Made by a program: the position numbers and the translations under genes
Part shown: positions 43,881 through 52,964 of the stretch, piece after piece
How the letters are laid out: each line of letters opens with the position of its first letter
Numbering within the stretch: the first letter of the stretch is position 1
The notes under the pieces: model-generated
Databases searched by the model: none
What the model saw: the letters and a program-made list of their open reading frames with translations, nothing else
What the model was told of the DNA's origin: nothing
NCBI RefSeq assembly: GCF_006874475.1
Contig: NZ_VIRM01000004.1
Span: 1 to 64,000 of the forward strand
DNA: 64,000 nucleotides
Direction of reading: 5' to 3'
Origin: Microbispora hainanensis
Lineage (GTDB): Bacteria > Actinomycetota > Actinomycetes > Streptosporangiales > Streptosporangiaceae

Positions 43881-44630
43881 GTGAGCGGTCTGCGGGTTCT
43901 GGCGGTGGATGACGAGCAGCCCGCGCTGGAGGACGTCGCCTACCTGCTGCGCGCCGACCCCCGTATCGGTGACGTGCTCACCGCCCGCGACGGGGCCGCC
44001 GCGCTCCGGCTGCTCGACCGCGCCATCGCGGACGGCAGGCCGATCGACGCGGTCTTCCTCGACATCCGCATGCGCGGGCTCGACGGGGTGGTGCTGGGCC
44101 GGCTGCTGACCCAGTTCACCCGCCCACCGAAGATCGTTTTCGTGACGGCGTACGAGGACCACGCCGTGGACGCCTTCGAGCTGAAGGCCGAGGACTACCT
44201 GCTCAAGCCCGTACGACCGGAGCGGCTCGCCGAGGCGATCCGCCGGGTGTGCGGCAGCCGGGGCGAGCCGGGGGAGGGGCCGCAGGCGGACACGATCCCG
44301 GTCGAGCTGGGCGGCGTCACCCGGTTCGTGGCCAGCACCGAGGTGCGGTACGTCGAGGCGCAGGGCGACTACGCCCGGTTGCACACGGCGACCGGCAGCC
44401 ACCTGGTCCGCATCCCGCTGGCCACGCTGGAGGAGCGCTGGGCGTCGGCGGGGTTCCTGCGCGTCCACCGCAGCCATCTCGTCGCGGTCAAACACATCGA
44501 CGAGCTGCACATCGACTCGGGCAAGTGCGTGGTGCGGGTGGGGGAGACCGAGATCCCGGTGAGCCGCCGCCACACCCGTGAGCTGCGCGACCTGCTCGTC
44601 CGCCGGGCCCGCCGGGGCCAGGGCCGGTGA
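43881..44630 (+). CDS. LytTR-family response regulator
   Basis: Regulator of 249 residues. Receiver (about 3-120): LAVDDEQPALEDVAYLLRA, phospho-acceptor Asp in VFLDIRMRGLDG, VTAYEDHAVDAFEL and LLKPV. LytTR DNA-binding domain (about 145-245): IPLATLEERWASAGFLRVHR, SHLVAVKHIDEL, and VPVSRRH-like end (IPVSRRHTRELRDLL). Paired with the LytS-type kinase upstream. GTG at 43881 has AAAGGGG five bases upstream; GTGs at 43866 and 43875 are alternatives. By analogy with BtsSR and YpdAB it should switch on the symporter genes that follow. Confidence 0.9.
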   Translation: MSGLRVLAVDDEQPALEDVAYLLRADPRIGDVLTARDGAAALRLLDRAIADGRPIDAVFLDIRMRGLDGVVLGRLLTQFTRPPKIVFVTAYEDHAVDAFELKAEDYLLKPVRPERLAEAIRRVCGSRGEPGEGPQADTIPVELGGVTRFVASTEVRYVEAQGDYARLHTATGSHLVRIPLATLEERWASAGFLRVHRSHLVAVKHIDELHIDSGKCVVRVGETEIPVSRRHTRELRDLLVRRARRGQGR

Positions 44631-44648
44631 GCGGGCGGTGAGGGCACG

Positions 44649-45083
44649 ATGACCGGCAAGCCACGCAGGGCGGCGGCGACCGGAACGCGCGGACAGGGCG
44701 AGGGCGCGGCGGCGAGCGGGAAGCCCCGCAGGGTGGTGGTCACCAGCCCGCGCACGGCGGCGGCGCCCAGGCCACGGCACCCGCTCACCCGGGAGATCGA
44801 CGAGCAGACCCGCCTCGGCGAGGTCTACATGGGCTCCCTGGTGCGCACCCAGTTTCGCCTGGCGTTGTTCGTGTGCAGCCTGCTCGCCTGCGTCGTGGGC
44901 GGGCTGCCGCTGCTGTTCCTGCTGGCCCCGGAGCTGCGCGCGGCCGAGCTGCTCGGGCTGCCGCTGCCGTGGGTCGTGCTCGCGGGGCTGATCTATCCGG
45001 CGCTCGTCGGGGGCGCCTGGTTGTACGTGCGGCAGGCCGAACGCAACGAACGCGACTTCGCCGACCTCGTGGAGCGCCGATGA
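44649..45083 (+). CDS. Small two-helix membrane protein, symporter partner
   Basis: Protein of 144 residues. A basic, disordered N-terminus (1-45, RAAATGTRGQGEG, PRPRHPLTREIDE) leads into a segment TRLGEVYMGSLVRTQFRLAL and two membrane helices (LFVCSLLACVVGGLPLLFLL, WVVLAGLIYPALVGGAWLYV), then charged residues RQAERNERDFADLVERR. The layout matches DUF485-type small proteins coded beside acetate symporters, though the sequence is only distantly similar to the DUF485 copy at 46.8 kb. It lies between the LytTR regulator and the first symporter and probably supports its assembly or function. Confidence 0.78.
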   Translation: MTGKPRRAAATGTRGQGEGAAASGKPRRVVVTSPRTAAAPRPRHPLTREIDEQTRLGEVYMGSLVRTQFRLALFVCSLLACVVGGLPLLFLLAPELRAAELLGLPLPWVVLAGLIYPALVGGAWLYVRQAERNERDFADLVERR

Positions 45084-45129
45084 CGACCGTGCGCCGGCCT
45101 TGGGGAGCGCCGGCGAGAACGGCGCGCCG

Positions 45130-46605
45130 GTGAACCAGATCGTCGCGGTCGTGCTGGTGATGCTGGCGACCGTGCTCATCGGCGCGTTCGGCATCCGGGT
45201 GTCCCGCACCACGTCGGACTTCTACGTCGCCTCCCGCACGGTCTCGCCCCTGTGGAACGCCTCGGCTATCGGCGGGGAGTATCTGTCGGCGGCCTCCTTC
45301 CTCGGCGTCGCGGGGCTGATCCTCACCTTCGGCGCGGACATGCTGTGGCTGCCGGTCGGCTGGACCGGCGGCTATCTCGTGCTGCTGGTGCTGGTGTCGG
45401 CGCCGCTGCGGCGGTCGGGGGCCTACACGCTGCCCGACTTCGCCGAGGCGCGGCTGGAGTCGATGGCGGTGCGGCGGCTGTCGAGCGTGCTCGTCGTGCT
45501 GATCGGCTGGCTCTACCTCATGCCGCAGTTCCAGAGCGCCGGGCTGGTCTTCCGTACGATCACGGGGGCGCCGCCGTGGACGGGGAGCCTGCTGGTGGCG
45601 GCGGTGGTCGCGACGAACGTGCTGTCGGGCGGCATGCGGTCGATCACGTTCGTCCAGGCGTTCCAATACTGGCTGAAGCTGACCGCGCTGGCGGTGCCGC
45701 TGGTGTTCATGCTGATGGCCTGGTGGTCCGACGGACGACCGGGGCTCGCTCCCGGGGACGAGTGGGTGCTGCCGCTGCACGGCCAGGAGCATCCGGTCTA
45801 CGAGACGTACTCGCTGATCCTGGCGACGTTCCTCGGGACGATGGGGCTGCCCCACGTGCTCGTCCGCTTCTACACCAACCCGGACGGGCGGGCCGCCCGC
45901 CGCACCACGCTCGTCGTGCTGACGCTGCTCGGCGCCTTCTATCTGATGCCCGCGGTGTACGGCTACCTCGGCCACGTCTACGGCATGCCGCAGAGCGACA
46001 CCGTGGTCATCGCCCTGCCGGGCCGGCTGGTCGGCGGGCCGGTGGGCGAGTTCCTGACCGCGCTGGTGACCGCGGGGGCGTTCGCGGCGTTCCTGTCGAC
46101 GTCGTCAGGGCTGACGGTGTCGGTCGCGGGGGTGATCGCTCAGGACATCCTGCGCGGCGGGGTGCGGGCGTTCCGGGTCGCGACCGTGCTCGCGGTGCTC
46201 GTGCCGTTCGCGCTGGCGGGCGTGGCCCGGTCGCTGCCGGTGGCGACCGTGGTGGGGCTGGCGTTCGCCGTGGCCGCCTCGTCGTTCTGCCCGCTGCTGG
46301 TGCTCGGCATCTGGTGGCGCAGGCTGACGACGGCGGGGGCGATGGCCGGCCTGCTGGCCGGAGGAGGGCTGGCCTGCACGGCGGTCGTGATCACGATCAT
46401 CGGCGGCCCGCACAGCGGCTGGGAGGGGTCTCTGCTCGCGGAGCCGGCGGCCTGGACGGTGCCCGTGTCGTTCACGGTCATGGTGGTGGTGTCGCTGCTG
46501 ACGCCGTCGCGGGTGCCGCGCGGCGTGGCGCGCACGATGGTCCGCCTGCACACGCCGGAGACGTTGAACGTCGACCGGGGCGACTGGCGTCCGCGCTTCA
46601 TGTAG
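45130..46605 (+). CDS. Solute:sodium symporter (SSS family), monocarboxylate type
   Basis: Membrane transporter of 491 residues with about 13 helices. SSS features: TTSDFYVASRTVSPLWNASA, GEYLSAASFLGVAGLILTFG, FLGTMGLPHVLVRFYTNPDG and AAFLSTSSGLTVSVAGVIAQ. The LPHVLVRFYTNP signature groups it with ActP/MctC acetate-pyruvate carriers. GTG at 45130 is used; the region before it has no clear ribosome site, so the exact start is uncertain by up to ten codons. Follows a small membrane partner and the LytS/LytTR pair, its likely regulators. Substrate is inferred only. Confidence 0.88.
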   Translation: MNQIVAVVLVMLATVLIGAFGIRVSRTTSDFYVASRTVSPLWNASAIGGEYLSAASFLGVAGLILTFGADMLWLPVGWTGGYLVLLVLVSAPLRRSGAYTLPDFAEARLESMAVRRLSSVLVVLIGWLYLMPQFQSAGLVFRTITGAPPWTGSLLVAAVVATNVLSGGMRSITFVQAFQYWLKLTALAVPLVFMLMAWWSDGRPGLAPGDEWVLPLHGQEHPVYETYSLILATFLGTMGLPHVLVRFYTNPDGRAARRTTLVVLTLLGAFYLMPAVYGYLGHVYGMPQSDTVVIALPGRLVGGPVGEFLTALVTAGAFAAFLSTSSGLTVSVAGVIAQDILRGGVRAFRVATVLAVLVPFALAGVARSLPVATVVGLAFAVAASSFCPLLVLGIWWRRLTTAGAMAGLLAGGGLACTAVVITIIGGPHSGWEGSLLAEPAAWTVPVSFTVMVVVSLLTPSRVPRGVARTMVRLHTPETLNVDRGDWRPRFM

Positions 46606-46805
46606 CCCGGCAGTTTCACTGCGGCCGCGTTTCATGGAACGCATGGGTGACCGCTCGGCGCGAGCAACCGACCATTCGTCGCACGGATGCGCCATGTGAA
46701 CGAGCGGGCGCTACGGCTGGGCGACTCGGCGGCCCCCGGGACTCGTCGCCGCACAGGGCGCACTCCTACGTTGAAGTGATCCAGATCACTGTCGAAGGAG
46801 ATCTT

Positions 46806-47150
46806 GTGACCGTCCAGCACGATCCATCGGTCTATGAACGTATACAGGCGGGTGAGCAGTTCCAGGAGCTGCGCCGCCGCTACCGGTCCTGGGCCTTCCC
46901 CATGACCGTCGCCTTCCTGGTGTGGTACCTGCTCTACGTGGTGCTGTCGGGCTTCGCCCGGGACTTCATGGGCGCCAAGTTGTTCGGCAACATCAACGTC
47001 GCCCTCGTCTTCGGTGTGCTGCAGTTCGTGTCGACGTTCCTGATCGCGTGGGCGTACTCGCGGCACGCGGCGGCCAAGCTCGACCCGATCGCCGACGAGC
47101 TGCGCGGCGGGGCCGAGACCCGCGACGAGGTCGGGGAGGGCGCCAAGTGA
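46806..47150 (+). CDS. DUF485 small membrane protein, ActP partner
   Basis: Protein of 114 residues with two membrane helices (WAFPMTVAFLVWYLLYVVLS, FGVLQFVSTFLIAWAYS) separated by GFARDFMGAKLFGNINVALV, the hallmark of DUF485 (YjcH) proteins always coded before acetate permease. GTG at 46806 has GAAGGAG six bases upstream, fixing the start. It overlaps the symporter gene by four bases (GTGA). Role: accessory to acetate uptake, mechanism not known. Confidence 0.92.
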   Translation: MTVQHDPSVYERIQAGEQFQELRRRYRSWAFPMTVAFLVWYLLYVVLSGFARDFMGAKLFGNINVALVFGVLQFVSTFLIAWAYSRHAAAKLDPIADELRGGAETRDEVGEGAK

Positions 47151-48757
47151 GTCACGAGACGCTGTCCACGATCCTTTTCGTTATCTTCGTTGCCGGCACG
47201 CTCGCCATCACGTTCTGGGCCAGCCGCAACACCAAGAGCGCGGCGGACTTCTACGCCGGCGGCCGGTCGTTCAGCGGCCTGCAGAACGGCCTGGCGATCG
47301 GCGGCGACTACATGTCGGCCGCGTCGTTCCTCGGCATCGCCGGCATCATCGCGCTGTCGGGCTACGACGGCTTCCTCTACTCGATCGGCTTCCTCGTCGC
47401 CTGGCTGGTGGCGCTGCTGCTCGTCGCCGAGCTGATGCGCAACTCCGGCAAGTACACGATGGCCGACGTGCTGGCGTTCCGCATGTCGCCGCGCCCGGTC
47501 CGTACGGCGGCCGGCGTGTCCACGATCGTCGTGAGCATCTTCTACCTGCTCGCCCAGATGGTCGGCGCGGGCGCGCTCGTCGGCCTGCTGCTCGGGGTCC
47601 ACTCCGAGGCCGGCAAGATCTGGACGATCATCGCGGTCGGCCTGCTGATGATCATCTATGTCGTGTTCGGCGGCATGAAGGGCACCACCTGGGTGCAGAT
47701 CGTCAAGGCCGTCATGCTCATGGTCGGCGCCGCGCTGATCACCCTGCTGGTGCTCGGCAAGTTCGGCTTCAACCTGTCCGGCCTGCTCGGCGACGCCGCC
47801 AACGCGAGCGGCAAGGGCGACGCCTTCCTCAAGCCCGGTCTCAAGTACGGCACCGAGGCCCAGGGCGTCTGGGGCAAGATCGACCTGATCAGCCTCGGCC
47901 TGGCCCTGGTGCTCGGCACCGCCGGCCTGCCGCACGTCCTCATCCGCTTCTACACCGTGCCGACCGCCAGGGACGCCCGCAAGTCGGTCATGTGGGGCAT
48001 CGGCATCATCGGCGCGTTCTACCTGCTGACCCTGGTGCTCGGCTTCGGCGCCGCGGCCCTGGTGGGCTCGAAGACGATCGCCGAGGCCGACAAGGCCGGC
48101 AACACCGCGGCCCCGCTGCTGGCTCAGAAGGTGGGCCAGGACATCTTCGGCGACGTCGGCGGCACCGTCCTGCTGGCGGTCATCGCGGCGGTCGCGTTCG
48201 CCACGATCCTCGCGGTCGTCGCGGGCCTGACCCTCGCGTCCTCCTCCAGCTTCGCCCACGACCTGTACGCGCACGTGTTCAAGCGGGGCGACGCCACCGA
48301 GCGTCAGGAGGTCGTGGTCGCCAGGATCGCCGCGTTCGTGATCGGCGCGATCGCGATCGCGCTGAGCATCTTCGCCCAGTCGCTCAACGTGGCCTTCCTC
48401 GTGTCGCTGGCCTTCGCGGTCGCCGCGTCGGGCAACCTTCCGGCGATCCTCTACAGCCTGTTCTGGAAGAGGTTCAACACGGCGGGCGCGGTCTCGGCCA
48501 TCTACGGCGGCCTCATCTCCGCCGTGGTGCTGGTGATCTTCTCGCCGGTCGTCTCCGGCTCGCCGACGGCGATGCGTCCCGAAATGGACTTCCACCTGAT
48601 CCCGCTGTCGAACCCGGGCATCTTCTCGATCCCGATCGGCTTCCTGTGCGGCTACCTCGGCACGATCCTGAGCAAGGAGTACAACGGCTCGAAGTACGCC
48701 GAGATCGAGGTCCGCTCGCTCACCGGCCTCGGCTCCGAGAAGGCCACGAGCCACTGA
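47147..48757 (+). CDS. actP: Cation/acetate symporter
   Basis: SSS-family transporter of 536 residues with about 13 helices: SAADFYAGGRSFSGLQNGLA, GGDYMSAASFLGIAGIIALS, MVGAGALVGLLLGV, VFGGMKGTTWVQIVKAVML, LGTAGLPHVLIRFYTVPTAR and AVVAGLTLASSSSFAHDLYA. This matches ActP/YjcG closely in length and motifs; it imports acetate and similar short carboxylates with sodium or protons. GTG start overlaps the DUF485 stop. It is more typical of the family than the symporter at 45.1 kb. A hairpin follows. Confidence 0.92.
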   Translation: MSHETLSTILFVIFVAGTLAITFWASRNTKSAADFYAGGRSFSGLQNGLAIGGDYMSAASFLGIAGIIALSGYDGFLYSIGFLVAWLVALLLVAELMRNSGKYTMADVLAFRMSPRPVRTAAGVSTIVVSIFYLLAQMVGAGALVGLLLGVHSEAGKIWTIIAVGLLMIIYVVFGGMKGTTWVQIVKAVMLMVGAALITLLVLGKFGFNLSGLLGDAANASGKGDAFLKPGLKYGTEAQGVWGKIDLISLGLALVLGTAGLPHVLIRFYTVPTARDARKSVMWGIGIIGAFYLLTLVLGFGAAALVGSKTIAEADKAGNTAAPLLAQKVGQDIFGDVGGTVLLAVIAAVAFATILAVVAGLTLASSSSFAHDLYAHVFKRGDATERQEVVVARIAAFVIGAIAIALSIFAQSLNVAFLVSLAFAVAASGNLPAILYSLFWKRFNTAGAVSAIYGGLISAVVLVIFSPVVSGSPTAMRPEMDFHLIPLSNPGIFSIPIGFLCGYLGTILSKEYNGSKYAEIEVRSLTGLGSEKATSH

Positions 48758-48776
48758 CACCGGTTTGAGGCCACAC

Positions 48777-48824
48777 GTCGCCGGCCCCAGGCGCCGCCTC
48801 CCACCGCCGCCGAGGGCCGGCGAC
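48777..48824 (+). terminator. Terminator-like hairpin after actP
   Basis: Perfect 11-base arms GTCGCCGGCCC and complement (48777-48787, 48814-48824) with a 26-base GC-rich loop, 19 bases after the stop. Confidence 0.5.
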
Positions 48825-48964
48825 CCCGGTGCGCCCGGCCGCGGGCGCTGTGCCCATTCGGCGCAGGCGCTGTGCCAGTCGGGCGGGGCCCGCGGCCGGG
48901 CGTATGCCTGCCCTGTCCCTCGCGTCATGGTGTTGGGGCACCCACTGTGGTTAAGGTTCGGTCC

Positions 48965-49564
48965 GTGGACAGCCCTCTCCAGACCGCCAAGGCGTGGTCC
49001 CGCTCGCGGAGAAGGAAGCAGCCGGCCGACGGCGACGCCCGCACCCGCATCCTCGACGCCGCCGAGGAACTGTTCGCGGGCGGCGGCTACGAGGCCACGC
49101 CCACCGCGCGCATCGCCGAACTCGCCGGCGTGCCCAAGGGCCTGGTCTTCCACTACTTCCCCCGCAAGATCGACGTGCTGATCTCGCTGGTGGACGAGCG
49201 CACCGTGGTGATCGAGGAGGAGGTGGAGGCGGTGCCCGGCGACGCGGCCGGCGCGCTGTCGCGGCTCGCCCGCAGGCTGCCGCTGCGCGCGTCCCCCGCG
49301 ATGCGGCGCATCCTGTTCCGGGAGGCCGACACGCACCTGTCCGTACGGGAGCGTCTGAGCCGCCTGAACACCGAGATCATCCGCAGGGCCAGGTTCGCCC
49401 TGGAGCTCGCCCTGCCGGGCGGGCGGGGTGACGCGGCCCGGCTGGAGGCCGCCGCCGCGACCTTCGCCGCCGTCCTGCTCTACCAGGAGAGCATCTGCCT
49501 GCTCACCGGCCATCACATCGACCCCGACGCGGTCGCCGAGCTGATCGCGGGCGCCCTGCACTGA
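48965..49564 (+). CDS. TetR-family transcriptional regulator
   Basis: Regulator of 199 residues. Helix-turn-helix (about 28-72): DARTRILDAAEELFAGGG, ARIAELAGVPKGLVFHYFPR; ligand domain with RILFREADTHLSVRERLSRL. The HYFPRKIDVL motif is frequent in TetR proteins near lipid genes. GTG at 48965 is chosen; a TAAGGT hexamer ends eight bases upstream, so the mRNA may be leaderless. It converges on a wax ester synthase/DGAT gene, which may or may not be its target. Confidence 0.87.
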   Translation: MDSPLQTAKAWSRSRRRKQPADGDARTRILDAAEELFAGGGYEATPTARIAELAGVPKGLVFHYFPRKIDVLISLVDERTVVIEEEVEAVPGDAAGALSRLARRLPLRASPAMRRILFREADTHLSVRERLSRLNTEIIRRARFALELALPGGRGDAARLEAAAATFAAVLLYQESICLLTGHHIDPDAVAELIAGALH

Positions 49565-49585
49565 CCAGGGACGCAACCCCGAAGG

Positions 49586-51226
49586 TCAGGCGGGCACCAT
49601 CTCCTCCCGCTCATCCGGCTCCTCCCGCTCATCCGGCTCCTCCCGCTCATCCGGCTCATTCGGGGGCCGTACGGCGGGAGCGTCGCCGTGCGGGGCCGGG
49701 CCGTCGGCGGAGTCGCCGGTGAAGTCGCCGGTGGAGTCCTCGGCGGAGTCCTCGAGCAGGGCCAGGAGCTCGTCCATCGCCTCGCGCAGGTGACCGATCA
49801 TGCTCCAGACGTCGGGCAACCGCGCCGGGCAGGCGACGACGCCGAAGTCCAGCCGCCCGTCGTACGACGCGCAGGTGATGCTGATCCCCCCGGTGGCGTC
49901 GGTGACCACCGACAGCGGGTGGTAGGCGAGCATCCGGGCGCCGCACAGATACAACGGCATGCGGGGCCCCGGCACGTTCGACACGATGAGGTTGACGCCC
50001 GCCCCCGCGACCCCCGCGAGGCGGAACACCACCGGCGTGGCCAGCGCCGCGAAGGCGTTCGGCACCATCGCGCACACGTCATCGAGCCACGTGCGGTGGG
50101 AGACGGCGAAGCGCCGCTTGGCGGCGGCCAGCGCCGAGCGCACGGCCGTCAGGCGTTCCGCGGGAGAGGCGACGTCCGTGGCCAGCGGCGTGATCATCGC
50201 GGAGATCCGGTTGCCGACGCCCGCCGAGTCCGGGGACGGCTCGCCCGCGCCCGCCGACCGCCGGGAGCGCAACGCCACCGGCACGGCGGCCACCAGCGGC
50301 CGGTCGGGCAGCGCGTCGTGGGCGAGCAGCCAGCGCCGCAGCGCCGACGCGCACAGCGTCATCACCACATCGTTCGGGCCCATGCCGAAGGCCCTGGCCA
50401 CCTTCTTGACCTCCGCCAGCGGCACGGAACCGAGGGCGACCTCCCGCTCCCCGGAGATCGGGCCGTTGAACGGCGTGCGCGGCGCGACCAGCGGCGGCGT
50501 CTGAGGCAGTGGGCGCGCGTCTCCGGCGATCACGCGGGCGGCCTGGGCCAGGCGCCGGGCGTCGGGCAGCGCCGCCACCACCGGGATCGCGTCCAGGTCG
50601 GCGGCGGCGCGGGCGAGCGAGCACAGCGTCTCCACCGGCTGGACGATCGACCGGGTGATCGCGCCGGCGAGCATCGCGAGCATCCCGGGCGCCTGTGACG
50701 GCGCCGGGGCCGGGGGCGTCTCCACCCGGCGCGGCTCCGGTGACGGGTCGAGCAACGCGGTCAGGATCTCCGAGCCCGACACGCCGTCGATCGCGCAGTG
50801 GTGCACCTTCGTGTAGAGCGCGCACCGGCCGCCCTCCAGGCCGTGGATGAGGTGCGCCTCCCACAGCGGCCGCCGGCGGTCGAGCCGCCGCGCGTGCACG
50901 CTCGCCACATAGGCCGCCAGTTCCCGTTCCCCGCCGGGCGCCGGGAGCGTGGTCTCGTGCACGTGCGCGTCGAGGTCCACGTGCGGGTCGTCCAGCCAGT
51001 ACGGCCGGTCGAGCCCGAAGGGCACGTCGGCCAGCCGCATCCGCAGCGGCGGGGCGAGGTGCAGTCGCTCGCGCAGCAGGGCGAGCAGCGCCTCCCTGGT
51101 CACAGCGCCGGAGGGCGAGGTCGACGGGTCGAGTATGGCGACGCCCGCCACGTGGGTCGCGGTCGTCGCCGACTCCACGCTCAGGAACTGCGCGTCGAGT
51201 GCCGTCAACTGGCGCATCTCAGCCAT
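49586..51226 (-). CDS. Wax ester synthase / diacylglycerol acyltransferase (WS/DGAT)
   Basis: Acyltransferase of 546 residues making wax esters or triacylglycerol from acyl-CoA, at the inner face of the membrane. N domain starts LTALDAQFLSVESATTATHV and bears the catalytic KVHHCAIDGVSG (HHxxxDG, about residue 142). The C domain has FNGPISGEREVAL, NDVVMTLCASALRRWL and NLIVSNVPGPRMPLYL plus YDGRLDFGVVA, all conserved. A 55-residue acidic tail ends in three EPDERE repeats, beyond the usual 460-480 residues. ATG has GGGGAGG six bases upstream. Alone on the minus strand; converges with the TetR gene. Confidence 0.92.
   Translation of the reverse strand: MAEMRQLTALDAQFLSVESATTATHVAGVAILDPSTSPSGAVTREALLALLRERLHLAPPLRMRLADVPFGLDRPYWLDDPHVDLDAHVHETTLPAPGGERELAAYVASVHARRLDRRRPLWEAHLIHGLEGGRCALYTKVHHCAIDGVSGSEILTALLDPSPEPRRVETPPAPAPSQAPGMLAMLAGAITRSIVQPVETLCSLARAAADLDAIPVVAALPDARRLAQAARVIAGDARPLPQTPPLVAPRTPFNGPISGEREVALGSVPLAEVKKVARAFGMGPNDVVMTLCASALRRWLLAHDALPDRPLVAAVPVALRSRRSAGAGEPSPDSAGVGNRISAMITPLATDVASPAERLTAVRSALAAAKRRFAVSHRTWLDDVCAMVPNAFAALATPVVFRLAGVAGAGVNLIVSNVPGPRMPLYLCGARMLAYHPLSVVTDATGGISITCASYDGRLDFGVVACPARLPDVWSMIGHLREAMDELLALLEDSAEDSTGDFTGDSADGPAPHGDAPAVRPPNEPDEREEPDEREEPDEREEMVPA
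49601..49654. repeat. 18-base tandem repeat in WS/DGAT tail
   Basis: Three identical copies of CTCCTCCCGCTCATCCGG, encoding repeated Glu-Pro-Asp-Glu-Arg-Glu on the minus strand. Confidence 0.9.
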
Positions 51227-51451
51227 CCTCCCCGCTCACGCCGCCCGGGCCGCCGCGGGGCCGTTCGCCGGCATCCGGGGATTCACCGGGACCGGAGCCG
51301 GTTTCCCCGGCGCAGGATGATCGCCCGCACGCGCACCGTGACCATCATCGCCGCGGGGTGTTTCCACCGCGTGTCTCCCGCGTACCGCCGGGGAATGTCC
51401 AGCCGAATCCCTGACCTGTGGGAGACGGTCGGCCCCCGCAGTCCGCGAGGG

Positions 51452-51612
51452 TCAGGCCGCCACGAGGGATCGGAGGCGGGGGACGACGTGCTCGCCGGCG
51501 GAGGACGCGCCGCCGAAGTAGACGCCGGGCACCGGAGCGATCCGCTCCGCCAGCCCGCCCGCCTCGATCCGGTAGTGCTCGCCGTGGTGGTCGAGTAGTC
51601 CTCTTCTGATCG
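51452..51612 (-). pseudogene. Remnant of an SsuD-like alkanesulfonate monooxygenase gene
   Basis: A frame ending with TGA at 51452 encodes RRGLLDHHGEHYRIEAGGLA, then ERIAPVPGVYFGGASSAGEH, then unrelated residues. In SsuD-type monooxygenases the corresponding core is G-x-H-x-x-V followed by P-x-P-x-x-Y-F-G-G-S-S. Only about 40 residues of the middle remain; start and end are missing. It lies directly after the last intact gene of the flavin monooxygenase operon, so the operon once had a further member. Family match is from memory. Confidence 0.5.
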
Positions 51613-51629
51613 CCCGCGCAAACCTGCCC

Positions 51630-52964
51630 TCACCCAGTGGCCGCCACGGCGCGCCGCCGGTGCGGCAGGCGCAGCCCGAGGCGGCCGCGGAGCGTGGCAT
51701 GGCCGTACTCCCGCTGGAACAGCCCGCGCTCCTGGAGGATCGGCACCACGAGCCTGGCGAAGTTCTCCAGGTCGACGGCGGTGTCGGCCGGCATGACCGT
51801 GAAGCCGTCCGCCGCACCCGCCTCGAACCACGCCTGCAGGTCGTCGGCGACCTGCTCGGCCGACCCCGCGAGCAGCCGGTGCCCCGATCCGCCGGCGCTG
51901 CGCTGGACCAGCTCACGGGGTGTGCGCGGGCCCTCCGCGAGCAGCGCCCGAGTGGAGGCGCCGAAGCCCGCGGAGAAGGCGTCGCCGGGAACGGCGGCGG
52001 GCAGGTCGCCGGCGGCGATCGGGTCGTCGGGACCGCACCCGTCCTCAGGCAGGCCAAGGTTCCGCAGCAGCACCCTCGTCAGCCGCTCGACCGGCAGCGT
52101 GGCGTACAGTTCGCGCTCCCGGCGCCGGGCCTCCTCCTCGGTCGCCCCGACGAGCACCACCACGCCGAGAGACACCTTCACGTCGTCGGGGTGGCGGCCG
52201 GCCGCGGCAGCGCGGCGGCGGATGTCGTCGCGGAACGCGACGGCCTTGGCCCGGGTCTGCGCCACGGTGAACACGACGTCCGCGAAGCGGCCGGCCAGGG
52301 CGAGCCCGCCTTCGGAGCCGCCCGCCTGGACGATGACCGGACGGCCCTGCGGCCCCGGTCCGACCGGGAGCGGCCCGGCCACCGAGAAGAACTCGCCCTC
52401 GTGGTCGAGCCGGTGGACGCGGGAGGGATCGGCGTAGCGGCCGCTCTGCTTGTCGGCGACGATCGCGTCCGGCTCCCAGCCGTCCCACAGCCGGGTGACC
52501 ACATCGAGGAACTCGTGCGCCCGGCGGTAGCGGGTCTCCTTGCCGGGATGCTCGGCCAGGCCGAAGTTCGCCGCCGCGGCCGGCGTGCCGGTGGTGACGA
52601 CGTTGACGGCCGCGCGGCCCCTGGTCACGTGGTCGAGCGTCTGGAACCGCCGGGCCAGGTTGTACGGCGAGTTGTACGTCGTCGAACTGGTGGCGATCAC
52701 CCCGAGGTTCGTGGTGATCGCCGCCAGGTTGCCCAGCAGCACGAGCGGGTCGAGCCCGGTGCCGGGCGCCTCCTCGATCTCGCCGCCCAGCGCGGGGGCG
52801 TCGCCGAGGAAGACCGCGTCGATCTTCGCCTCCTCGGCGATCCGCGCCAGCCGCTGGAAGTGGCCGATGTCCAGGTGGGCCAGCGGGTCGGCGTGCGGCA
52901 GCCGCCAGGCGTGCCGGAAGTGGCCGGGCGTCATCAGCGACAGGGCGAGATGGAACCCGCTCAT
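51630..52964 (-). CDS. LLM flavin monooxygenase, NtaA/SnaA/DszA family
   Basis: Two-component type FMNH2-dependent monooxygenase of 444 residues with a TIM barrel. Motifs: [34 protein letters not shown] ([15 protein letters not shown]), [55 protein letters not shown] and [13 protein letters not shown]. It resembles enzymes cutting C-S or C-N bonds (DszA, NtaA). ATG overlaps the previous stop by four bases (ATGA). It needs reduced FMN from a reductase not seen in this window. Last intact gene of the long operon. Confidence 0.9.
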   Translation of the reverse strand: MSGFHLALSLMTPGHFRHAWRLPHADPLAHLDIGHFQRLARIAEEAKIDAVFLGDAPALGGEIEEAPGTGLDPLVLLGNLAAITTNLGVIATSSTTYNSPYNLARRFQTLDHVTRGRAAVNVVTTGTPAAAANFGLAEHPGKETRYRRAHEFLDVVTRLWDGWEPDAIVADKQSGRYADPSRVHRLDHEGEFFSVAGPLPVGPGPQGRPVIVQAGGSEGGLALAGRFADVVFTVAQTRAKAVAFRDDIRRRAAAAGRHPDDVKVSLGVVVLVGATEEEARRRERELYATLPVERLTRVLLRNLGLPEDGCGPDDPIAAGDLPAAVPGDAFSAGFGASTRALLAEGPRTPRELVQRSAGGSGHRLLAGSAEQVADDLQAWFEAGAADGFTVMPADTAVDLENFARLVVPILQERGLFQREYGHATLRGRLGLRLPHRRRAVAATG

